DNA from: Prolixibacteraceae bacterium
Lineage (GTDB): Bacteria > Bacteroidota > Bacteroidia > Bacteroidales > Prolixibacteraceae
DNA: 47,487 bases
Assembly: GCA_025355875.1 (NCBI GenBank)
Contig: JANXYV010000225.1
Coordinates: 1-47,487 of the forward strand
Direction of reading: 5' to 3'
Shown here piece after piece: positions 18,237 to 26,080 of the stretch (its first letter is position 1; every line of letters starts with the position of its first letter). The position numbers were made by a program, and so were the translations under genes. The notes under the pieces were generated by a model that saw nothing but the letters and a program-made list of their open reading frames with translations, searched no databases and was not told the DNA's origin.

Positions 18237-19691
18237 ATGAAAAAATATAAATTCAAATCTGGTATAGTCTTGATTGGCCTTCTAACATTGTCTATGATAG
18301 CGTCTTTGGTAGGTTGCAAAGACACTGAAACTCTTGCAAACTTTGATAAAAAAATCATCCAGTTCAAATTTGAGAAATCAAAAAATCCTGTATTGGCGGA
18401 AGACTCTATCATGGGTATTGTTGATGAAGTGAATCACACCGTTACGTTAACGATTGATCAGTTGGGGGTAGATATTACTCACATGATCGCAAATTTTGAA
18501 GTTTCCGATTTGGTTTCTATTGCGATAGGGAAAAAATCGCAGGAAGATGGGATTACTGCAAATGATTTCTCCGGATCAGTTGTATATACTCTTACAGCAG
18601 TAGATGGTTCTACCCTGGATTATTCAGTCTTAGTAAAAGTTCCAAAATACAACGGAAGCAAACTCGAGAAAATTTCATTTAAAAGTTCATTCAATACTAA
18701 TTTGGAAGGTGATATTAAAGGTGTTATTGATGAAACAACCCATACTGTAAATTTCACAATGCCATTCGGAACAAATATCAATGCGTTAAAAGCCAGCTTC
18801 ACTTCTTCAATAAAATCTACAGTAAGTATTGGTGGCGTATTACAAGTGAGTGATGTTACAATTAATGACTTTTTGGTACCCAAAATATATTCGGTAAAAT
18901 CGGAAGATGGAAACAATACACAAGATTATACAATTACAGTAGTTGTTGAGAATATCATGAGTTATAAAATCACATCACTAACCGAAGCCAATGCTTTTAA
19001 CCCAGTTAACGGGTCAGTAAGAAATTTAACATTAACAGGTTTTGGAATAAATGATGCCGTAATAAAAATGATAGCCTCTAAACAATTCAATATACTTGGC
19101 ACACTTCTGATTGATGGAACAAAAATTACAAGCACCAAGGGTCTTATTGATGTCATCGAATGTAAAGGAAGTATCATATTCAGAAATAACGCTTTACTTG
19201 TTGATCCTGAAGGGTTTGCTAAATATTCTAAGATTGAAGGCGATTTAATTATAGAAGGTAATTCGAAATTTCAGCTTTGGAATCCGGGTGGGTTAAACTT
19301 GATTGAACGGGTTGAAGGAACTGTCAGAATAGTAAGTCAGAATATATTATCGAATAGTCTGGCATCCTTAAATTATGTAGGTGGAGATTTTCATATTGAA
19401 GGTGGTGGTAAAATTATGCAGCTCTGGGATTTCAAAGGAATGCCAAACCTTGAATACATAGGAGGCAGTCTGATTTTAAAGAATAATTGGTTTCTGTATG
19501 ATTACGATGCACTTAAATCCATCAAATATATTGGTGAAAATATTAATATAACTGGTAATAATTCGGGTTATCCAGACAAAGGCGAAGCGCAAGTAGCTTT
19601 AGTTAAATATTTTAAAGATAATAATGTAATAAGCAGCTCTTGTGTTATAACCATTGCTTTATGGGATGGCACACCCGTGGTATATAGATAA
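18237..19691 (+). CDS. surface lipoprotein with DUF5018-like repeats
   Basis: The ATG at 18237 (MKKYKFKSGIVLIG) gives a lipoprotein leader ending SLVGC-KDTET; an earlier ATG at 18180 would bury it. About 484 residues. Two Ig-like DUF5018-type units follow, each ending with the characteristic strand 'Y.V.A.DG....Y.V.V': VYTLTAVDGSTLDYSVLVKV and KIYSVKSEDGNNTQDYTITV. The C-terminal ~220 residues are repetitive beta strands of the 'I.G.L.I.GN..L' type (IIEGNSKFQLWNPGGLNLIE, GGDFHIEGGGKIMQLWDFKG), reminiscent of receptor-L-like or right-handed parallel beta structures. Given its place in the PUL it is probably a surface glycan-binding protein (SusE/F role), by context rather than homology. Confidence 0.75.
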   Translation: MKKYKFKSGIVLIGLLTLSMIASLVGCKDTETLANFDKKIIQFKFEKSKNPVLAEDSIMGIVDEVNHTVTLTIDQLGVDITHMIANFEVSDLVSIAIGKKSQEDGITANDFSGSVVYTLTAVDGSTLDYSVLVKVPKYNGSKLEKISFKSSFNTNLEGDIKGVIDETTHTVNFTMPFGTNINALKASFTSSIKSTVSIGGVLQVSDVTINDFLVPKIYSVKSEDGNNTQDYTITVVVENIMSYKITSLTEANAFNPVNGSVRNLTLTGFGINDAVIKMIASKQFNILGTLLIDGTKITSTKGLIDVIECKGSIIFRNNALLVDPEGFAKYSKIEGDLIIEGNSKFQLWNPGGLNLIERVEGTVRIVSQNILSNSLASLNYVGGDFHIEGGGKIMQLWDFKGMPNLEYIGGSLILKNNWFLYDYDALKSIKYIGENINITGNNSGYPDKGEAQVALVKYFKDNNVISSSCVITIALWDGTPVVYR

Positions 19692-19729
19692 GTAAAAACT
19701 AATACAATATAGGTTGATTTAGAAGATAA

Positions 19730-19800
19730 ATATTCTTCAAAGGCAAGTCTTTCAGAACTATAAATTAGTAAGGAGAGACTTGTTTGCTGAAGAAAAATAT
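19730..19800. promoter_or_regulatory. interrupted inverted repeat before the GH95 gene
   Basis: CAAGTCT (19744-19750) pairs with AGACTTG (19776-19782), and TTCTTCA (19733-19739) with TGAAGAA (19788-19794), giving an imperfect stem-loop in the 160-bp gap. Could be a terminator or leader structure; weak. Confidence 0.35.
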
Positions 19801-19851
19801 TAGGAGTATAAAAAGTGATAATAATCCAAAAGTATTAAGAATTTTAAATAT

Positions 19852-22254
19852 ATGGATCTAAATATTATACGGCAGTCTTCAGTTTTTTTTATAATAATTT
19901 TGTTTGCAAACATATGCATGTCAGGCAATAAGGTGCAGCTAAAATCAACAGTGATGTGGATGGACAAACCGGCACAAGTTTGGAACGAAGCAACTCCGAT
20001 AGGTAATGGGCAATTGGGCGGAATGATCTATGGTGGCATAAAGTATGAAAGGATCAAAACAAACGATGATACATTTTGGTCAGGAGTACCAACTGATTTG
20101 CAGAAACCTCAGGTTGCTCAATACATCCCTTTTATTAGAAAACTAATATTTGAAGATAAAACGAAAGAAGCTCAATATTTAATAGATTCAAAAATTCTAG
20201 GTGTAAACAATGAATGTTATATGCCATTGGCTGATATATTATTAGAGATAAATGACAGTTTGCCAGTAACCAATTATCGACGTGAATTGGATTTAAATAA
20301 TGCTGTGGTGACAATCACGTATACTCAAAATGGGATTGATTTTAAAAGAGAAATATTTGCTTCTAACCCCGATCATGCAATAGTAATAAAGCTTTCTGCT
20401 GATAAATCCCATGCAGTTAATTTGAAAGCAAACTTAGTGAGTTCTGTTCGATATGAAACCAGAATTGAAGGTAATCAGTTCATTATTAACGGTAAAGCTC
20501 CAAGTCGCGCTTATCCCCATTATGAAGGGAAAAAGGAAGCTGTTTACGATGAACGAGGAGGAATGCGTTTTGAAGGGCGATTGATAGTGAAGCAGAATGG
20601 TGGGATTTTGAATAATAATAATCAGAGAATAGAGGTAAAGAATGCAAATTCAATTCAAATTGTGTTTGTTGAAGCTACAAGTTACAATGGATTTAATAAA
20701 AACCCTTTTACAGAAGGTAAAGATGAGAAAGAGTTATGCCTGAAAAAGGTAAATAAAATAATTTGCAAAGACTTTAACGAATTATATCAATCGCATGTAC
20801 AAGATTATTCAAGATTATTTAATCGTGTGAGTATTGATTTGGGAAATTCAGCAGAGTCAATACTTCCAATAAATAGACGGATAGTAAATTATAAAAAAGG
20901 AACAGATCCTTCACTCACAGCTTTATACTTCCAGTTTGGAAGATATTTGCTTATTTCATCGTCTCGACCAGGTACATTGCCTGCTAATTTGCAAGGAATT
21001 TGGAATGATGATATGCAACCTGCATGGAGTTCTAATTGGACAACAAATTGCAATCTAGAAATTAATTACTGGCCAGTTGAAGTGTCAAATCTGACAGAAT
21101 GCCATCTTCCATTGATTGAATTAACTCGTAATACAGCTGTTGATGGCGCTAAAACTGCAAAAAATCTTTATGGCGCCAGAGGTTGGATGGCTCATCATAA
21201 CCTCGATTTATGGCTTTCTACTTGGCCTGTTGGAGGTTCTGGTCAATGGGCAATTTATCAGGTTGGTGGTGCATGGTTGTGTCAACACATTTGGCAACAC
21301 TATTTATTTACAATGGATAAGCAGTTTCTCAAAGACAATTATGATTTACTGAAAGGAGCTTCGCTTTTCTTTATCGACGCTTTGCAAAAGGACAAAGCAG
21401 GCTTTTTGGTAACCAATCCTTCAGTTTCGTTCGAAAACACGTTCAAAAAGCCTAATGGAGAAACTGGTTGGGCCTGTATGGGGTCGGCACAAGATATGCA
21501 AATCGTGCGTGCGCTTTTTGAAAACACCATGAAAGCCGCAGATATGCTTAATGATTACGACTTTAAAGGAGAAATTAAGAAAATCTACGATAAGTTACCC
21601 CCTATTAAAATTAGTTTTACCACAGGGCAATTACAAGAATGGAACGATGACTGGGAGCCTGAAAATCCTTTCAATGGGATGTTGGCAAATGGCTGGGCAT
21701 TAGTAGAAAGTGAACTTATTTCTTTGCGAAAAACTCCCGAACTGGCAAATGCATTTCGCAAAACGATTGAATATCGGAGACCGAGTGATTATTATAATTG
21801 TGGAAGCTGGACTGGTGCTTTCCCTGCTAACTTTTGGGTGAGATTAGAGGAAGGTGATAATGCTCAGCAGGTTATAGAAAAACATTTTATGCAAGCGCTT
21901 GCCCCAAATTTAACATCCAATTTTAACGCTGGTGGAGTCAGAGATAACATGTCCTGGCAGATAGATGGAAATTTGGGGATAACAAGAGCAATTGCCGAAA
22001 TGTTACTGCAAAGCCAAGATGGTGAAATAAGTCTGCTACCTGCACTATCTACAAAATACCCAACAGGATTTGTAAAGGGGCTTCGGGCGCAAGGCGCATG
22101 CACTATTGACATAGAATGGAAAGATGGATTCTTGATAAAGGCATCTGTAACATCTGATTTTGGTGGAGAATTCACACTTCGGTATAAAGAAAAAACGCTC
22201 CAAATAAAACTTAAAGCAAAGGAAAAAATGACTGTAAACAGTAACCTGGTCTGA
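19852..22254 (+). CDS. GH95 family glycosidase (alpha-L-fucosidase / alpha-L-galactosidase type)
   Basis: Inverting glycosidase that removes terminal alpha-L-fucose (or L-galactose). 800 residues, the usual size, with a hydrophobic leader (SSVFFIIILFANICMS). N-terminal signature WNEATPIGNGQLGGMIYGG (44-62) and NDDTFWSG. Catalytic residues known from the bifidobacterial enzyme map to Asn399/Asn401 (TTNCNLEINYWP), Glu528 (NPSVSFENTF) and Asp705 (WQIDGN). C-terminal block LLPALSTKYPTGFVKGLRAQ. Odd: the His-rich loop HRHxSHL that follows LQEW..DWD in most GH95 enzymes is absent and replaced by PENPFNGMLANGWALVE (603-619). Substrate preference may therefore differ from classic fucosidases. Lies in the enzyme block between the DUF5018-like lipoprotein and the acetylesterase. 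Confidence 0.92.
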   Translation: MDLNIIRQSSVFFIIILFANICMSGNKVQLKSTVMWMDKPAQVWNEATPIGNGQLGGMIYGGIKYERIKTNDDTFWSGVPTDLQKPQVAQYIPFIRKLIFEDKTKEAQYLIDSKILGVNNECYMPLADILLEINDSLPVTNYRRELDLNNAVVTITYTQNGIDFKREIFASNPDHAIVIKLSADKSHAVNLKANLVSSVRYETRIEGNQFIINGKAPSRAYPHYEGKKEAVYDERGGMRFEGRLIVKQNGGILNNNNQRIEVKNANSIQIVFVEATSYNGFNKNPFTEGKDEKELCLKKVNKIICKDFNELYQSHVQDYSRLFNRVSIDLGNSAESILPINRRIVNYKKGTDPSLTALYFQFGRYLLISSSRPGTLPANLQGIWNDDMQPAWSSNWTTNCNLEINYWPVEVSNLTECHLPLIELTRNTAVDGAKTAKNLYGARGWMAHHNLDLWLSTWPVGGSGQWAIYQVGGAWLCQHIWQHYLFTMDKQFLKDNYDLLKGASLFFIDALQKDKAGFLVTNPSVSFENTFKKPNGETGWACMGSAQDMQIVRALFENTMKAADMLNDYDFKGEIKKIYDKLPPIKISFTTGQLQEWNDDWEPENPFNGMLANGWALVESELISLRKTPELANAFRKTIEYRRPSDYYNCGSWTGAFPANFWVRLEEGDNAQQVIEKHFMQALAPNLTSNFNAGGVRDNMSWQIDGNLGITRAIAEMLLQSQDGEISLLPALSTKYPTGFVKGLRAQGACTIDIEWKDGFLIKASVTSDFGGEFTLRYKEKTLQIKLKAKEKMTVNSNLV

Positions 22255-22311
22255 TTTTTAAATCGAATAATAATGATGTAAAGAGTACATAATAGTTTAA
22301 CCAGTAAATAA

Positions 22312-24534
22312 ATGAAGAACTCTATATCTTGCTTAGTGCTAATATTGATTCAATTTTTGAGTAACAGCCTTTATGCCAATATAAGCTTACCCAAATTTTT
22401 CTCGAATAACATGGTTTTACAACGTGATATGCCAATTCATGTGTTTGGAAATGCTACGGCAGGTGAAATGGTAAACGTAACTTTCAATGGTCAGACGGCA
22501 TCCGCAAAGGCAGAAAACTCCGGGAAATGGGAGATTACACTGCCAGCAATGGTTTTTGGTGGTCCATATACCCTGAATGCTCAAGGTTCAGCCAATAGCA
22601 TTAAATTGACCAATGTTCTTATTGGTGATGTATTTATTTGTTCCGGTCAATCAAATATGGAATTTCAATTGAATGCAGAAGCATCCGCAAATACAGAAAT
22701 TCCGGCTTCAGGAAATGACAATATAAGGTTGATTACGGTGCCGAAGAATTTCAATACGGTTGAACAAACTGATATTCCGCAAGCATCTTGGCTTGTCTGC
22801 AATCCAACATCTTCAGAAAACTTCTCAGCAGTGGCTTATTACTTTGGGAAAAATATCCAAACCAATCTGAAAATACCTGTTGGACTTATCAGTGCTGCCT
22901 GGTGGGCAACTTCTATCCGATCCTGGATGGCTTGGGATAACATTACAACTGTTGATGCTCATTACAAATCATATTCTGGAAAAACAATTGAACAGGCTTC
23001 CGGTAAAAACCAAGCTGATTATTTATTGGATGTTTCAGGATTTGCTCCAGCATGGCCTTCTATGGTTTATAATGGCATGATTAGTCCATTCACCAGGTTT
23101 CCGATTAAAGGAGCAATTTGGTATCAGGGTGAAGCCAATACCGGCGAAGCGAATATCTATAAAGACCTTTTTCAGGATATGATTGCCAGTTGGCGAAAAA
23201 AATGGGGATATGATTTTGGTTTCTTCTGGGTTCAACTTCCTGGATACGGTGTCGAAAGTTTAGTTCCTCAGGAAAGCCAATGGGCCGAACTTCGTGAAGC
23301 TCAAAATTCAGCACTATCGATTCTAAAAACCGGGCAGGCAGTGATAACTGATCTAGGCGATGCAACCAATCTTCATCCCACGAATAAGAAAGATGTTGGC
23401 TACCGTCTGGCGCAAGTTGTGTTAAAAGTGAACTATAATCAAGAAATATTGGGTTCAGGGCCAGTTTACCAGAGTTTAACAAAAATTGGAAGTGATCTTG
23501 TTCTTGATTTTTCAAACATTGGAACAGGGCTCTCATCTAAAAATAATGAGGATGTTTTATCGGGTTTTGAAATTTCTGGTAGCAATAAAGTTTTTTTTAT
23601 AGCTGCTGCTACAATCAACGGAAACAAGTTAACCGTCTCAAGTACCAATGTTGCTATTCCGGTTACCGTTCGATATGCATGGGCTGATAATCCTCGAAAA
23701 GCAAACCTGGTTAATAGTGATGGGTTGTTGGCATCTCCGTTTAGAACAGATAATGACCCACCTTTAATTAGCACAATTGCTAATTTTGAACAAATCACAC
23801 CTTCAATTTCTGCGAGCTGGGGCGAAATCAAAGATTCTTCGGCCTTAAACGTAGTTGATAATCCCTTTCCTGATGTTACTAACGGGAGTACAAAATGTTT
23901 AAAAGTATTGCAAAAGGTAAGCTATAAACCTTGGGGCAATGGAGATTGGTATTCATCTGTTTTGCAATTTCAAGAGGTGAAAATAGATAAAACAAGTGCA
24001 TATCATTATCTGCATTTTAAATACTTCTGTAACACGGCTACTGCTGAATTAAAAATCAGACTTGTGAAATCGAGTAGCGAAGTTTTTGAATATGTAATTA
24101 CAAATCCAACATTAGGGAAATGGGTAGAAGTTGTTGTTGACCTGAGTGTTGCTGCTTTTCAAATAAATACCTTTACTGTTATTGAGTTTTATCCCAACCA
24201 GCGGTATCAAACCAATCGACATACAGCCGACGAAATCTCTTATCTGGATGATGTTGAAATTAATGACAGTGCTGATAGTTCTACCGGAATTTCAACAAAT
24301 TCAGAAAACAACATTGTACTGTTTCCCAATCCGTCAAATTATATCCTGAATGTATCGGGTATTACAGAACCAACTATTGCCAGTATCTTCAATTCAAACG
24401 GAAAGCTGATGCGGGTAGAAAAACTGCTAAAATCAACCAGTCAAATCAATTTGGATGGATTGTCTTGCGGTTTATATATTATCAGATTGCAAGCGGGAAA
24501 AGATGCAATCGTTGAAAAATTTGTAAAGTTATAG
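22312..24534 (+). CDS. SGNH sialate-O-acetylesterase-like enzyme with glycan-binding-like domain and T9SS tail
   Basis: Secreted carbohydrate esterase, 740 residues. Signal peptide to about residue 22 (SLYA). N-terminal beta domain with the family opening LPKFFSNNMVLQRDMPIHVFG; catalytic Ser114 in VFICSGQSNM, AIWYQGEANT (268-277), and Asp350/His355 in DATNLHPTNKKDVGYRLA. This covers the usual ~480-residue family length. Residues about 490-652 (DNA 23779-24267) are a copy of the same domain found three times in the 16115 gene (KCLKVLQKVSYKPWGNGDWY, HTADEISYLDDVEIND). Residues about 665-740 form a T9SS sorting domain (VLFPNPSNYILNVSG, GLYIIRLQAGKDAIVEKFVK). Likely removes O-acetyl groups from the target glycan at the cell surface. 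Confidence 0.92.
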   Translation: MKNSISCLVLILIQFLSNSLYANISLPKFFSNNMVLQRDMPIHVFGNATAGEMVNVTFNGQTASAKAENSGKWEITLPAMVFGGPYTLNAQGSANSIKLTNVLIGDVFICSGQSNMEFQLNAEASANTEIPASGNDNIRLITVPKNFNTVEQTDIPQASWLVCNPTSSENFSAVAYYFGKNIQTNLKIPVGLISAAWWATSIRSWMAWDNITTVDAHYKSYSGKTIEQASGKNQADYLLDVSGFAPAWPSMVYNGMISPFTRFPIKGAIWYQGEANTGEANIYKDLFQDMIASWRKKWGYDFGFFWVQLPGYGVESLVPQESQWAELREAQNSALSILKTGQAVITDLGDATNLHPTNKKDVGYRLAQVVLKVNYNQEILGSGPVYQSLTKIGSDLVLDFSNIGTGLSSKNNEDVLSGFEISGSNKVFFIAAATINGNKLTVSSTNVAIPVTVRYAWADNPRKANLVNSDGLLASPFRTDNDPPLISTIANFEQITPSISASWGEIKDSSALNVVDNPFPDVTNGSTKCLKVLQKVSYKPWGNGDWYSSVLQFQEVKIDKTSAYHYLHFKYFCNTATAELKIRLVKSSSEVFEYVITNPTLGKWVEVVVDLSVAAFQINTFTVIEFYPNQRYQTNRHTADEISYLDDVEINDSADSSTGISTNSENNIVLFPNPSNYILNVSGITEPTIASIFNSNGKLMRVEKLLKSTSQINLDGLSCGLYIIRLQAGKDAIVEKFVKL

Positions 24535-24543
24535 TCCAAGAAA

Positions 24544-26073
24544 ATGAGAAAATATTTAATAATATGCCTGTCATTTATAGGGTTTCTGAGTACCTTTTCT
24601 TTGCTGGGTTGCAAGCAAGATAATGCACCAGTAGCAGGGGATAGTGATCCAAAACCTAGTACGACCATCGTTTCCAAAGTAGAGACCATCGGCACACACC
24701 GATATATTGAAGCAAACGGGAAGCCTTATTTATCGTATGGTGTGCACCTTCGAACAGATGATTTGCTGGATTGGGACTATAGCGCTCAATCGATTGCCCG
24801 AATTGAGGAGTACTTTCAAAAGGCTGCTGATTTAGGGTTCAAAACAGTCATAATATCCTTTGCCTGGGATAAAATGGAAACTTCACCCGGAATTTACGAC
24901 TTCAATATACTCTTACGCCCAATGCTGAACTATGCCTATCGGTATGATCTGAATATTGAGCTAAACTGGTTTGGATCAACGCTGAATGGTTGGCCTGGTG
25001 GTCCGTCTTATATTACGAATGATCGAATAACTTATCCCCGAATAAAGAATGGCATAATTGCTGACTCTTATGACTTTACGAATTCAAATGTGGTAAACAA
25101 AGAAATTTTGGCGCTCAAAGCATTAATGAACTTTATAGATATTACCGATGTAAAGAAAAGAATTATAAGTATTTGCCCTTCAGCCGAGCCAGATAACTGG
25201 TCTATCAATGGAATGGCCTGGCAAGGACAAAAAGATGCAGTCATCAACAATATGCTTTCTCCCGTTGGCAAAGAACTTCAGGCCTGCAATCGTAAATTGA
25301 TCGTAAAGACTTATTTTTCTGATGTCAACAGTGGAATAGCTCAGGTACTAAATGCCGGAGGATATGATTTGATTGGTTTTGATCCGTACAAATTCACTTC
25401 AAATGATTTGAAAAGCCAGATCTCTAACAGTTTGATTGGCAACAATATCCCACAGGTTACTGAAAATGGAGGACAATACGATTCGTATATCAATTTGGTT
25501 TTATCAGCTTTTGATGAAGGTGCTGGTTATTACGTTTATGAACTCAAGACCTTGAACTATCGGAACTACGATTTCGGAATATACCGAACGACCTCCAAAG
25601 AATCGAACGAATGGATTGAACGTGATGGCTCGCAAAATGTCGCCTATCTATGGGATGGAAAATCACCAGGGAAAGAATGCAATACATCGGAAATCAGGTT
25701 GTTCAATAAATTGATCTACAAAGCGAATCAGAAAATAGCCGCTTGTCCAAAAGAACAAAGTGTAGGTTTTAATCTGGGAAATTCAGGAACTGCCAATGAA
25801 ACACTAACACTAAACGGAAAGAATATTCAGTATTCAACGATATCCAAGGGCTGTGCGCTCACTTTAATTGATCCGGCAGATAACAGTATTGTTGTTTTAG
25901 CGGCACGTGGCGACATTAATCTGAGTTTTACATCAACAGTAAAAACAATAACACTATCAGTGGGAGCTTATGATGGTACAAACAAGTGGGTTGAAGAGTC
26001 AAGTCGAAGTGTCAGTACTGATAATGTAACGATAAAAGCATGGGAACTTGTAAAAATATTACCGTTTAATTGA
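24544..26073 (+). CDS. barrel-type glycoside hydrolase lipoprotein (DUF4978-like)
   Basis: Nine bases after the esterase stop, so translationally close. Lipoprotein leader ends SLLGC-KQDN. 509 residues. After a linker comes a TIM-barrel-like part starting IEANGKPYLSYGVHLRTDDL and NLGFKTV-type text (AADLGFKTVIISFAWDKMET), like GH35/GH42-type barrels. Candidate catalytic residues are Glu215 (ICPSAEPDNW) and Glu307 (PQVTENGGQYD), a spacing normal for clan GH-A. The C-terminal ~130 residues are beta-rich. I recognise a resemblance to DUF4978 proteins of Bacteroides PULs, but I cannot fix the activity. It may be a beta-galactosidase-like exo-enzyme or an endo-enzyme for the backbone. Confidence 0.72.
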   Translation: MRKYLIICLSFIGFLSTFSLLGCKQDNAPVAGDSDPKPSTTIVSKVETIGTHRYIEANGKPYLSYGVHLRTDDLLDWDYSAQSIARIEEYFQKAADLGFKTVIISFAWDKMETSPGIYDFNILLRPMLNYAYRYDLNIELNWFGSTLNGWPGGPSYITNDRITYPRIKNGIIADSYDFTNSNVVNKEILALKALMNFIDITDVKKRIISICPSAEPDNWSINGMAWQGQKDAVINNMLSPVGKELQACNRKLIVKTYFSDVNSGIAQVLNAGGYDLIGFDPYKFTSNDLKSQISNSLIGNNIPQVTENGGQYDSYINLVLSAFDEGAGYYVYELKTLNYRNYDFGIYRTTSKESNEWIERDGSQNVAYLWDGKSPGKECNTSEIRLFNKLIYKANQKIAACPKEQSVGFNLGNSGTANETLTLNGKNIQYSTISKGCALTLIDPADNSIVVLAARGDINLSFTSTVKTITLSVGAYDGTNKWVEESSRSVSTDNVTIKAWELVKILPFN

Positions 26074-26080
26074 TTTTGCA

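Noticed and set aside
23105-23831. Antisense frames of 121-143 residues
   Set aside because: Shadows of the esterase gene, whose SGNH motifs and sorting tail are unambiguous.
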